64,000 nucleotides of DNA from Chlorops oryzae. Taxonomy: Eukaryota; Arthropoda; Insecta; Diptera; Chloropidae. The stretch's first letter is position 1; every line of letters begins with the position of its first letter. Below are positions 19,584 through 32,195 of the stretch, piece by piece. Position numbers and translations under genes: made by a program. The DNA lies in the NCBI GenBank assembly GCA_020466095.1, contig CM035807.1, forward strand, positions 21,498,985 to 21,562,984. The letters are read 5' to 3'. The notes below the pieces were generated by a model. It was not told where the DNA came from. It was given only the letters and a program-made list of their open reading frames with translations, and made no database searches.

Positions 19584-21258
19584 TATATAAAAAGTTTTTG
19601 AACCCTGGCTATCGCTTAGATTTTTTGCAATATATTTTTAAAATAACCGTTATTTTGGGTCTCTGATATTTTTGTCTCAATATATTGAAAGCCTTTTTTA
19701 TCCCAAGATGTAAAAATTCCTTTCTAAACAAGCCAGAGGTGTGAGGAAATTCACCACACTTCATGACATCTTTTCTTTTGAACTTTATGTGACTCCCTTC
19801 GAGCTGCTCTAATCAGAGAAAAATAAAAGAATCAAATCATTTGTCAAGATATTGGATCGATTACACATCGAAACTAAAGCTTGTGTGGCTCACAGTAGAA
19901 TGCAGTATTCACTTTAAAGCACTTCAAATCCTCGAAGAAAAAAAATTTAGAAAGAGACATAAAAAAAGTCAAAATATAAAAATGAAAGACTTTCTCAATT
20001 TTAATCCAGTTCTTTGAAAAACAACCTCTTGATTCTAATTTGATAAAGGAGTCCTTTTCCAAGAGAATTATCCATTCATCAAAGACGGAAGAAGAAGTTG
20101 CCATAGGGAAAATTTCCATGATTATCTCTCAAGGAAACGAACCTGTTCATTCAAGTTAAAAACAAATTATATTTAATAATTTTTAATAAATTCAGAAATT
20201 ATCATGCTGTACATCTATGTTCAATATAATAGAAGCTTGAGTGCAAAAAAGGCTAATAACTCATAGATCGGATATATAGTAAGGACCATTTTAAGGTACA
20301 TATTCTCTTGGTCAGAGTTGGGCATTATTCGGAGTCCTGGTTCTTTCAATTTATCAGTCAAACGTTCTTTGCAAATCTACTCGTATTTATGTTAAACGTA
20401 AGCCATTACTTAATCTTATAGTCCGCTTTGAGGGAATAGTTTTCTTTTTTATTTAATAGATTTAAAAATAAATCCAGTGTTCCAGGTTATCAATTTTAAT
20501 TTATTAAAGAAAACGACCAAATAGAAATAAATCAAGAAATTAAGTCACTTAAATTTTAGGTACTTTTCGTTGATAAAATTATTATATGTTATACGAGTAC
20601 TTTGAAGTATTAAAATATTTACTTTATAAATGGATGTGTACTTATTTAAAGCACTTTAAATTTTAAAATTTCAATTTATAAATTATGATTAATATTAAGG
20701 TCCTCCAAAGAGTGTATATTATTAATCTATACCCTTTGGATTCTCTTGGGAAATTTCCGTTAAAAATCTCTTTTAATAAATTTACTTCGAGTTGCAGTAC
20801 TTGAAGCCAGCAATGGAAATATTAAGAACTTAATTAACCCATTAAAAGTGGGAGCCAATTGCTGAACTAAAAGTGATAATTTTTTTTTGTTGGAAGTAAT
20901 CAGTTATTATAATCAGCCGTCCATTATCCAGTAAGCAATATCGTATCCATTCACTCTATTCGGGTGTGACATATATGAAACATACAACTGATTGCCTAGA
21001 GGGCAAAAAGTCCAGAAAAAGGTTCAAAAAAATGTGTCACTGAAAGCGTTATTCGTGGCGCCTAAATGAATATTTCAAAGATTTTCCATTCAGAAATCAA
21101 CTCCTGATCACCATCGCACCGCAATGTAGAGCCATATACAGAAGAATGTTGTCCGTTTAAACCTTTCTCTTCAATATCTTTTGATCAAAACCAAAAGGGT
21201 TAATTAATAATTTTTCAAATTTTTCTTCTTCTCAAACTCTATCATGCCATTTCCGTAG

Positions 21259-21388
21259 GGCGGAGGCTTAAAATTACATCCAGAGGATATGTCAAATTTA
21301 TTATCCGGCCATGGTTTGCCTGGAGACACCCGAGAAGATCAAAACGATACGAAGCAAATTCCTTTAGATCAATCGGATAACATAGACG
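21259..21388 (+). CDS. fru: fru common exon 5 (C5)
   Basis: Acceptor TTCCGTAG|GGCGGA; donor GACG|GTAAGT. It is 130 nt, entering in phase 0 and leaving in phase 1. The peptide GGGLKLHPEDMSNLL and end PLDQSDNIDG match the Drosophila segment before the alternative zinc-finger ends. It is the branch point: all three C2H2 exons downstream begin with the two bases needed to complete its last (Gly) codon. Confidence 0.93.
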
Positions 21389-23290
21389 GTAAGTGTTAAC
21401 GAATTCCTTTCATAAACAATCTTTAATATAATAAACTTAACAAAAGCTGTGCATATATGTTTTGTGAATTGATTTTATTTTATTCTAAGCGTTCGGTTTA
21501 GTATTTGATTTTTTTAATTTGAAATTTTTATTTCAATTTTACAAATTAGTATGTTTAGAGTTAATGACGTAGAATTTTTATTCCAAAGTATATAGTATTA
21601 ACAAAAACAAAAAAACAAGTTCTTTAATTCACAATAATTTTTGTCCTTTGTTTTTTTTTTTTTTTTTAATTTTGTAGAATAAACTTCCTTTTATATATAT
21701 ACATATAAATATTTAAACATGACTTGGGTATAAAAAGGTTTTATGCATTGTTCGATTTGGAATTTTAATGCAAGAAATATTTAAGAGGGACGATGTGAAA
21801 CTCTAAAATGGTTAAAGTAACTTACTGTTTAAATAGCTTATTCCAATAACTCCTTATTATAAAAGTCTGTAAGAAACAAGCTGTCTGTTCTTCCCGAACA
21901 ATCTCTGCCATTTTGAGGAGCATTTCGATTGTAGTTTGAATTAAAATTCGCTTCGATTCTTTCGGTTCTTTGAAATTTCTTTAGTTGAATGAATTCACAG
22001 CTAAGTTCAATAAAATAGGTGTTCTTTCAAGTCCCATTAATTGAGCTGGCCAACATGGCTTGCCGTACCTGCATCTTCTCATAAAAGAAATAAATATTTT
22101 TTATTTGCATTTATCAAATCAGTCTCATTTTGATCCGCAGAGGTATGAGTAGCTAGCAGCTCTCCATTTTTTGGTGTTCTGTAACACTTTTATTACATTG
22201 AAGACAGCTGTAAAAGCTAGAAGGGAAATTTTAAGCCATGAGTAATCGATCGCAGTAATTTTCGAATTATCCTTACGAATTCAAATGCCGAATTGTTTTA
22301 CAACTGCAGACAAATACATGCATTAACCTTTATATACCTTAAGTCGGTTGTTTTGTAATAAAGTTCTATTTTTTTTTAAATCAATCCTGCATGCAAAATT
22401 CAGATGAAACTCTGTACTTTCTCAAATCCTTTCTCTGTCATTTGTTCCTTAAAAAAATTACGACACTAAAAAAAGAAACAAAAACCCTTTCTTCCTTAAA
22501 AACTTTAATGCTATTTCTATACCAAAGAAAAAATGCCTTTAAAAATATACACATACCTTTAGCTATCATTTTTACGCTTGTGTAAGTATTAAAAATTGGA
22601 AGTTGCGACATATGAAACAGACTTAAATTTAAAGACAAAACAAAACAAAACAAGAAGAAACCATAGTGTTTTGTTGGAAAGAAAGAAAAACATAAAAGCA
22701 TAAATTCCTAATTCTCTCAAACGCCGCTTGAAAGCAACAGATCAACACCTCTCCTACCATTGAAAATGCATTGTTGAACAGAGTTATTAAAAAAAAAAAT
22801 AAAATAAATAATAATAATTTTTAAAAAGTCCAAAAGAAAAAGACAACAACAGATTTGTGTATTTAAATTGATCAGCAATTGAATTCTTTTATTTTTAAAA
22901 ATTATCTCCACCAACAATAAAACAGTATAGAGCTTTCTTTAAATCGTATTATTTGAATGTTTCTACCGTAGCATGTTGCATGTCCTTCTTTTACATATTA
23001 CATTTTACATACATACATTTTAAGTAATACAGTGGAATGAATTTAGTTATTAGCGCTCTTGAGAAAGAACAAACTATCCTCTCTTTAGCTGCAGCACTAA
23101 TTCACTTTAGACGCATTTGAATTTTTATTTATTTTTATTCATATTCTTCTTCTTTTAATTTTTATCCTTCAACTATTTTCTTTTTTTCTTCTTTATTCTA
23201 TTGGAATCCTTTCAGTTTTTAATTTCATTTCATTCGAAAGTTTTCTTCAATAATATTTTTTAGTCTTAAGTAATATTTAAGTTCCTTTTA

Positions 23291-23321
<31 letters not shown>

Positions 23322-24049
23322 CTTTTCCATTACCATTCTCTACTGGGCGTCGTCGATTTAAATGCACCAAAAACGAAAAGGAAAATAACGAGCAAATTTA
23401 CCTTGTACCTCGTTAACAAAATTCAAAAACTCCATACATAATAATATTAAAGACAGGAAAAATTTTTTTAAAAATAAACGAAAGAAAACATTAATAAATG
23501 AACAAAACGAAAAATAAAATGCCTCTGTTGAAAACCCAAATAACACTTAAGTACATAACTACCTAATAATTATTTCCTTTTTAATATTAAGCATTTCGAA
23601 ATTGGCAAACACATTTAACGTGCGAATCGTCGTTAGGTTTATTTCATACCCTTAATATTTAACCTTATTTAAGAAGAGGATTAAGCCAAATTGAAATGAT
23701 CCCGTTCGTGAGAACTCTAAAAAAAAAAAGTCTACATATAAAGTAAAATAAAGTCTGCTAAGCTAATTTGTTCCTACAAAATGTACTAACAATTTACATG
23801 TTCCTCAGCTCAATTAACGAATTTTTTTGATGCAATTATTAATGGTAACAAATATAGTTGTAAGAAGTCTTTCGTCATCGGATTATTTGTCCTTTTTCGA
23901 ATTGGAAAGTATTTGTGTTACATAAAAAAGAAGGGTCTTAATAGTCAAAGTGGACGGGAGACTACCTAATCCTAATAGATGATGAATATATTTTTTTTTT
24001 TTTTTGATATAACAAAGCTGTGAAAATCCGAAAAATATAAGCAATCCTT

Positions 24050-24265
24050 GGGGACCTTACTCTGTAGTCGGTGTGTCGGATGTTCGTTATACGTTAATAT
24101 TGTTGCTCGTTCGACTCGGATTTCGTGTTCGAGTAGAATGGCTTTCCGAGTCGAACGGATAACAGTAATAACGTATAACGAACATCCTACGCTCGAACAA
24201 GAGAGCATGAAACGTTCGAATCCGAGCAAATCTTTGTTCGGATCGAACTACAGAGCAAGGGCCCC
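24050..24265. mobile_element. hairpin-forming MITE
   Basis: Terminal arms GGGGACCTTACTCTGTAGT (24050-24068) and complement of 24247-24265 (2 mismatches in 19). Inside, a second pair of 43-base arms (24078-24120 and 24145-24187, about 38 matches) closes on a 24-base loop, so nearly the whole element can fold on itself. No target duplication found. Confidence 0.7.
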
Positions 24266-25013
24266 GATAAAATCCCCAAACCACTAAAGACCGTTAAGAC
24301 TTTGAGTTTTTTGAAGAAAAATATTCCTTTCCCTCTCTTTCTATTTCTCTTTTTCTCTGTCTGTCTATTTTTTTTTCTATCGTTCTACTGTTCGATTATA
24401 TTTTCGTTCTTTTGTATGATTGTTGACATTGTAATATCGTAACGAAAACTTTAAAACAGTACAAACTATGTTTGTTAATTCCAAACGTAAAAAAAATTAC
24501 AAACTTTTTCTTCCTAATTCTTGGTCACTCTATATCTCAGTTCTCCACCATTTTTTCGGTTTCAATTGAAATGGGGAATTCCCTTAGATCTTGAAAGAAA
24601 TTACCTACAATAAGTACCTATTGTATAAGTCTTGCCGTCCTCGGATTTATTGGCTACAGCGAAGAAAATTTTCAAAAAAGAATTTAAGCGTTTTAGAAAC
24701 TCTCTTCAAACATTATTTGCCGCATTGGTCCCTCCTTAATGGCCTCACTTTATTCCTAGTACCTTTTTTGGCAGCAGCTCAAAGTAACGCTTTGAGATTT
24801 GCATTACGGCTCATAGTATTATTCAACCCAGTTCAAATTTTTTGAAGGCTCTAAGTTTCAAATAATATCTGGTTTAAGATTTATTAATTTTATATGAAAT
24901 TTTTTTGAAAAATTCAAGTAGACCAAAGGTATTTGATTGAGTTTAACTGGCATGAAGACTAAAAGAACATTTTCGACAATTCCCAGCGGGCGAACAGTGC
25001 CTACCGCCTACAA

Positions 25014-25097
25014 AGTATACGAGACTGTAAGCGAACTGCCTATTATTAGCTACCAAGTATACGAGATTGTAGGCGAACTGCCTACCAATAGCTTACT
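25014..25097. repeat. two-copy tandem repeat, 42-bp unit
   Basis: AGTATACGAGACTGTAAGCG at 25014 recurs as AGTATACGAGATTGTAGGCG at 25056, each followed by AACTGCCTA. Confidence 0.6.
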
Positions 25098-28020
25098 TTA
25101 TGTGGTGGTGGTAGGCGTTCACTCTTAAAAAACGGCCACGCTGGAACAAAAGTATACCAGAATGGTATATGAGGTCGTATGCATTACCCCCTACGAAATG
25201 TGTTGCGGTTCATCGCTTCTGTAAGAAGCATTTTCGCCGCTGGGTTTAAATTTTCGAAGTTCTTAAACCAAGTTGAAGAAGACGATCCTACATGTATGGC
25301 CGGCATAAGTTTTTCAAAGTAACAAAGTGACAATTGGACGACCCAGTCTGCTTGTTGCTTTAATGGTTTGAACATATTAGATTTTCTTTAGTGGGTATGC
25401 CTTGGAGAGATAATATTCCTTCCTAGAAGGGATATATAAATGGGGCGGATACCTCAGTCGATTTCCATCCATAGTATTATTAAAAGAAAATTTAAAGATT
25501 CAATTTATAATCCATTAGAAATTTTTAAACTCCTCACTCCCCAATCATTGACATGATCGAGATTATTTATCTAGACATTTTTTTTTTCATTTTCATTTTC
25601 ATTTCACTATTGAACCTCTTTCGACTTAATTCAAATAACCTTAAAACTTTAACTTATATTTAAATTCTTCTAATTCTTGTGACTTTCGTCTTTAATGTTG
25701 CAACTTAATAATCATAAATAAGAAACAGTTTCTTTTTTTTTTTTTGTGTGTTTTTCTTAACTATGAGGACTACCACCGATCTCGTTGATTATATCGATCT
25801 TATTTTTTAAGCATATAAACGTGTTTTGGTAAAAAGTTTTTATGTCTGTGTCTTATTATTTTCTGTTAATTAAAAAACTAATTTATTAATACTTTTCGTT
25901 CAGTATCAGAAATATTCAAATTTGCTGTATTGTTATTTTATGTGTTTTTCGTTCTTTTGTCATTAATTTGGAATTTAATTTACTGAAATGAAATTATATT
26001 TTTTTTTAAGTATGTCCCTTCGATGTTATCGGCTTTTTGAATTAAAAAAAAAAAAAATTATAAATTAAAATGAAAAAGCACATAAATCAAAAATTCTTAA
26101 ATGTTTAAAACTTTTATCATATTTTATTGGTAGCTACTAAAAATTTTAAAAATTACGATATTAATTACTTAATTAATAAACGCAATAATATTATTGAAAT
26201 TGTTATCGTAATCAGTTAATGAAGATGAGAACGCTTTGCAAGAAAACAAAAAATTTTTTGTCATGAAGCTTCCACTAACAGCCACGTTCCTCTGTTGGCC
26301 ATACAGTCACAATTGTTGGTGACTGATTTAATGCAATTTTAATAAAACAATGAAACAAAAAACGGATTTCAATTGCCGAAATCACTAAGGACCACATCTC
26401 AATTGATACAATTGATGATGTTCCGCCTTGCTTCGTCAATGGGGAAAAGCTTCCCAATAGTCTTCTTTACGAACGAGTTGACCAATGTGATGCGATAAGA
26501 ATACCGCTGTGACTTAGTCCACGTATAGCTGAATGACAAATTGAATTTCTTTTTTTAACAAAATCAAAAAAACAATGATGTAAATACATAGAAATATTCC
26601 TAAGGAAAAGAAAGAGAGCTGGAATTGCTAAGGTCACAAAAATATAAATTACCTTTTATTATTCATATATGAGAAAATTAGTAAAATGTGAATATATATG
26701 ATAATTATGATATATTTGTTGCAACATTGAAAGACTTATAAATATAGTTAATAACCAAACAAAAGATCCCATTTGATTCACCAAAAATTATGAACAAAAA
26801 GTATTACACAAAATAAGCTCCAAAAACTTGTACAAAAAATAGCTTTATTAATGAACCACAAACGAGAATGAATATTCCAATTCCCAGTTATTTCTGACGA
26901 GGTCGCGTGTTATTATTTTTTTTTCATTTTTTTTTTTTATATTTATGTTAGCCTGAAGAGTTTCCTCTTTGCTCGTCCGGAATAATGCATATAAATTCAT
27001 TTAATTTTATTTTAAATTTTAAACGAAAGAAAAAGAAATTATTTATTTATTTACATTATTTATTTGAATTTTTATTTGAATTATTTTTGTTTTTCCATTG
27101 AAAATAAGTTCATTGATTTTTTAAATACACATGAATATATGAAATGAAAAATATCCAAAACCAGAAAAGAATTATATCCTTCACATTTACATTATGTGAT
27201 AATTTTTGCATTTACCCTGGCTTCTTAGAATCCGCTAAAGAAACCACATTTCGTTTTGATATGAAAAGTTCTTTGAGACCACCTACCATCTACCCAAAAA
27301 TGTTACTGCAATATTATTTAATTATTTACCTAAGTTGTAAGTAATGTACATTTTTTTTTCTCTTATTTTTGTTTGAATCGTTCAAATGTTCCTTAGATTT
27401 GATTACACTAGTTGAGTTATGCCAAAAAAAAATCGTTTTTTTTTTTCTTAAATTAAGTTCTGCAAGAATTTGAAATGAAAAACAAAAAATCAAGAATTGG
27501 AATCCACAATTTACATATATACGAAAAAAAGTAGTTGTCATTTGTTATAGCAAAAAGTATTTAACCATAGCTAAAATTATTATTCGCATAAAATTCAATT
27601 CATTTTTCAATAATTTTATTTGAATCGAAACAAAAGAAACCCAACAAAAAAAGCTTCAAATTTGCTTTCGGGAAAAAGGACGGAATGATTTTCTTTACTT
27701 GATGGTTCCACTGTACACAGCTGATAATTGGATTTAGTGCACCATTACCTTTGCTTCTTCTCCTTATTCATTTTACATTGTTTTCTATAGGAAAATACTT
27801 AGGGATAACCATATTGAATTTTTTAAAAATCGTTTTCGCCTAAGAAAAAAACTCCAAATAATTTCGGAAAATAGTAAAAATCCCGTACCCTAAGAAATAC
27901 CATAAATTTATATAGAAATTGAATGATTGCCTCATTTTCCTGGATAAAAATTCCTAAGATAAAGGGGAAATTTCCTATACCACACAAATTTAAAAAAAAA
28001 AAGGAACTTTTACTTTCGCT

Positions 28021-28189
28021 GACGGCCTCTGTGCCGTAGTTGGCTGAGATGCCAATGGGTTCAACTCCCAGCTGAGGTCGCGGATGTTTGTGTCGACTTT
28101 TCTGTTTTTCTTTGTTTTCTCATCATTCGTGGTATCACAATGGGCCCATGTGAGGCCCTATGGTGGCAGCCACACTAACCTAACCTACT
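28021..28189 (+). mobile_element. tRNA-derived SINE-like element
   Basis: 169 bp flanked by an exact 8-bp duplication CTTTCGCT (28013-28020 and 28190-28197). The head has a perfect RNA polymerase III box B, GGTTCAACTCC (28058-28068), and a box A-like TAGTTGGCTGAG (28038-28049). It ends in CTAACCTAACCTA rather than poly(A). It is not a functional tRNA: the arms around the boxes do not form a cloverleaf. Confidence 0.68.
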
Positions 28190-29199
28190 CTTTCGCTACT
28201 TGGAGTCACATCGGCATGCCACAGAAATCGATATCGTCAAAAAAGTAAGATTTTGGAAATTTCATGTATCCTAAAAACCATCTCCGCTGCATTTCTATCA
28301 AATCCATTTGATTTATGTGACATCCCCGATAGGCTAACAACAAATAACCGAATTCACAGGGTTGCATTTGATGTGATAACATGAAGGCGTTTTTATTCAC
28401 AATATTAATGGGCATGGTCATTCTTTGACCAAAGTAAGTCCAAATCAGCTTTTCACGATGGACTCCAGTTCAGAGTTCAATTTTGGCGATAACAAATATA
28501 TATCTTTTATAAAGTTTGACACGTCCTGTCATCGCAAACTCACGGCAATCTTTCTATCTTCAAGAGGATCAGCTCTTTTCTTCATTCTCATTTACTTTGT
28601 CAGAGTAGATCTCTTATCATTTGAAAGTTGAAACGTTCAAAATGTAATGAGGGACTATGAGTCTAAATCATGATCAACATCTGGTCTTTCACCAGTAGAC
28701 AGGACCTACTTTTAACAGTCTATATTGAACATACAAAAGTCTGAATTCAAGCGTATAATGCTGCCTTGAAAATAATCCAAAAAAATGAAATTCACCTCCG
28801 ATTTAAATACTTAGTAATCTTCGGCTGGAAAAAATTTCCGAACCATTCTCAGGCGATTTAAGTTTACCCCATATTATCACCAATGTTCTGTGTACAAAGC
28901 AAAAAAAAAAAAAATGCATTTCATTGGCCACCCTATTTCTTACGAACCTAACCTAACAATCAAGCTTAGATACAACCCTGAGCTAGAAGCTTCTTTTCGA
29001 TAAAATTTGTACATGCCTGCCTTGCAATATTGAACTAAGAACCATCAAATAAAAAATTTTATTCCACCACCAACATTATTTCCTAGATAAAAAAAAAAAA
29101 CAAAAACAAAAACAAAAACAAAAACCAATCAAAAAAGTGCTCTAAATATTTTTGGAATTCCTTAAAAAGATGACACTGCAAATCCCAAAATGTTTGCAG

Positions 29200-30266
29200 G
29201 TGATATTGATGTTGAAGATACATACGAGCATCATTACGATGGTGAAAAAAATGCCGATAACGATGAGACTCTCAATTCACAATCGCGGGAAACAAAAATC
29301 ATCCGAATCCATCGAAGCCAACGCAACGTATTACAGAGAAACGATGATGGCGATGAATCGCTTGAGAGCAATTACAATTGCCATTTTAAATACCAAAAAT
29401 CAGTTCATATGGCACCGCTAACGAGACGCTATCGCCATCTTTATTACCATCATCTTAACAATCATAATCAAGAATACCAGCAGACAAAACAAGAAGACCC
29501 ACACCCATCAGACGATGATGATGAAAGCGAACAAGCTGCGTATGTTGCTCTATCACAAAATGAGTCCATCGCAAGCAACAATGAAAATATGGCTGTCAAT
29601 CTTCAAAGGCCGAATTCAAGTCTTGGCCGTTTGTGTATTGCTGAGGCGACAGCATTGTCGCCAACATCATCGAATGCCTCAACGACATCGTTGCAACAAC
29701 GTTGTTTGGTTTTTCCTAAACAGGAACCAATTGCTCAACACCAACAACAGCCGTCTTTGAATCAACAGCAATTTAGTTTCTCACAAACGCAACAGCAGCT
29801 GCCACATCAACATCAACATCAGCGTCAACACCAACAGCAGTATCAACATCAACAACAGCAGCAGCAACATCATCATTTGCATGCAATTGGAAACGTCCAT
29901 CCGAATATTGTTGGCTCACCAACGTCACCATTATCATCCTCAACGTCCACTACGATTTCATCGTCATCGTCAACTGCCGTAGCAGCGGCAGCAGCTGCCG
30001 CAGCAGCAAATCGCCGCGATAATAACATCGATTATTCAACGTTATTTGTACAGCTTTCGGGTACTCTGCCCACCCTGTATCGTTGCGTTAGCTGTAACAA
30101 AATCGTCTCGAATCGATGGCATCACGCCAACATACATCGACCCCAGAGTCATGAGTGTCCAGTTTGCGGGCAAAAGTTTACGCGTCGAGACAACATGAAA
30201 GCCCATTGTAAAATTAAGCACGCCGATATGAAGGATCTTTTCTTTAGCCATTATGTACATATGTGA
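29200..30266 (+). CDS. fru: fru A-type terminal exon (C2H2 zinc-finger pair)
   Basis: Acceptor TTTGCAG ends at 29199; phase 1; 354 codons then TGA. The first 250 or so residues are acidic, then His/Gln-rich (LPHQHQHQRQHQQQYQ) and Ser/Ala-rich. The last 90 or so carry two zinc fingers: CVSCNKIVSNRWHHANIHR and CPVCGQKFTRRDNMKAHCK, ending SHYVHM. From NRRDNNIDYSTLFVQLSG to the end it matches the Drosophila isoform A terminus nearly residue for residue, whereas the first part bears little resemblance to the Drosophila sequence. The exon gives the protein its DNA-binding specificity. The intron from C5 is 7.8 kb. The acceptor's pyrimidine tract is weak, so the exact start is slightly uncertain. 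Confidence 0.92.
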
Positions 30267-30608
30267 TCATTTCTATATGTAGTCAAGTAAATGATATTGC
30301 GCTGTATAGGTATATACATAAGTTATACATGTTATACTTAAAAGTCGAAAATTCTAGTTCAATCGGGGAAAAAGTATTTCCAATAGCAAAAATATCTTCT
30401 TTATCTTTAACGATAATCCCATTATATGATGAAGCCCCATCAAATCGTTTATGTAAGGTTTCGTTAAGAGGGAGTTTTTATCGCCATTAGTGAATAGTCA
30501 AATTACAACCAAAGACACCAATTTTCAATTTGTACGCTTTAAAGGATTTAACAGTATTCCGAAAGGACTTTTGGGACTTTTAAAAGACTTTCTTTTCGGG
30601 TATTATGA

Positions 30609-30614
30609 AATAAA
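30609..30614 (+). promoter_or_regulatory. poly(A) signal candidate, fru A-type exon
   Basis: First AATAAA after the exon A stop, 343 bases downstream. Confidence 0.35.
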
Positions 30615-31973
30615 AACCTATTTATATTATTACATTAAAAGAGATAAATAATCGATCGGTTTAATCGAATATGTTGGAATCGGTTTACTTAACTATTCGT
30701 CGACTACTTTTCAAGGTAATCGAATCAATTTTTGATTTAACTCGCGATATCGATTCCTTCTCTAAAACCGAGTAATCATTTCATTCTTCTGAGAACAAAT
30801 GGCTCGTTTCTCTAAGTAATGAATACTCCCGACATTTTGTTAGTAATTTTATTGAGTTTTTATTTTACATGAATTTTAATATTTCGAGAGTTTGGATTAA
30901 AATTAAGTATGACAAAAAAAGAAAGAAATACGTTTTTCAATGATTCACAATCAAATGGGACCTTTTCAGCAAAATTATTCAAAAAATCAACATAAATTTT
31001 ATTAACAAGAACTCTTTTATGTGCCATTACAATATTATATATATAACAAAAAATTAAAAAAAAAAAAAACTTATATCTCTATAAATTATGTCTTCGTCTT
31101 GTAGCTATGTTTGCGTACTTACTCATGTACTTAACATAAACTTTAGCTCAATCTTATAATATTCAACTCTTTGAAAAATTAACCTTAACGCTTTTAATGT
31201 TAACATATTTCCTTCTATATACATTAATAAATGCCTATGAAACTAAATTAATACGTTTAAGGTATTCCTATATGTCTTTCAATGACTTATCTTTGCTACG
31301 AAATTTTTCGATATGTCTTCAACTAAAAAACAAACGAAAAATTCAACTAAAACACTACGTTAATACATATGGCAACTTTAAAGATATAGAGCGTTTAAGG
31401 AGCGACTGGTATATAAAATTTTTTTTTCAACGACCTTTAGAGAGCATGAAAATCATTTTTTTTTTTTTAATTTAAATTGGCATTTAAAGAACGATCTTTG
31501 ACTCGAAAGTAACGAAATGGAACTTTCGTGCTTCCTCAAAGGACTCTTAGCTCTGACGAGAAGAGCTTCATATGCAGAAATATTCAGAAATATTGAGAGA
31601 ATGTGCTCGCCATCGATCTATTGTGCTAATTTAGTGATAAGTGTAGGAACTTTTTATTGGACGAATAAACCACCATCAGGAAACAAAATTTATGGATATA
31701 ACTTTGAATTAAAAAAAAATTAGTCTTAGGGATTGTAGGTTATTTGAAATATTACTTTCTTTTTTCAATCGTTTTTTTTTTTAAATCGATTTTACCTTTA
31801 GTGAAGTATCAGTTGGGAGACATCCGATACGATAAAAATAACGATAAAAATTCAAATGAGAATACCCATAAAAAAAACGATAAAATACCTAGTTACTCAC
31901 GATTTCTAAAGTATCGAAAAAAAATTTCAAAACAATGGAATTGTTTTCCAAAAAAAAGTCTATCCATTTAAAT

Positions 31974-32195
31974 CAGCGATGTCCAAAATTCGATTTCCCG
32001 AGCACGTTATCTCAGGAGACAGAATTCCGCACACTTGAAACCTATACCAATTCGTGCGAACAACGGTGGGCTGCGTTAGCGTGTGTGTACAAAGCCAACT
32101 TCGTCAATGCAAATCAGTGTAACTCACAGCGAGGCCCACAGCGCAAGCACACAAACACAAGTATGAAAGTCAATGTATAGCTTTGGACATCACTG
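31974..32195. mobile_element. hAT-type MITE
   Basis: 222 bp with 14-bp ends CAGCGATGTCCAAA and, complemented, CAGTGATGTCCAAA, flanked by a perfect 8-bp duplication ATTTAAAT (31966-31973 and 32196-32203). No coding capacity. Confidence 0.85.

Larger units (their letters stand above)
17886..21258 (+). other. fru intronic DNA before C5
   Basis: No supported exon. The main content is the nested transposon pair at 18647-19583; the rest is AT-rich unique-looking DNA. Confidence 0.6.
21389..29199 (+). other. fru intron C5 to exon A
   Basis: 7.8 kb, AT-rich, many T and A runs (e.g. 23289-23317). No supported coding exon. Contains the hairpin element at 24050-24265, a two-unit 42-bp tandem repeat near 25014-25097, and the SINE-like element at 28021-28189. 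Confidence 0.6.

Noticed and set aside
21389..21400. Alternative fru end by reading through the C5 donor
   Set aside because: Would add only Lys-Cys before a stop; no feature supports use of this end.
28021..28100. tRNA gene suggested by a perfect box B
   Set aside because: The arms do not form a cloverleaf and the segment is flanked by a retroposition duplication, so it is SINE-like.
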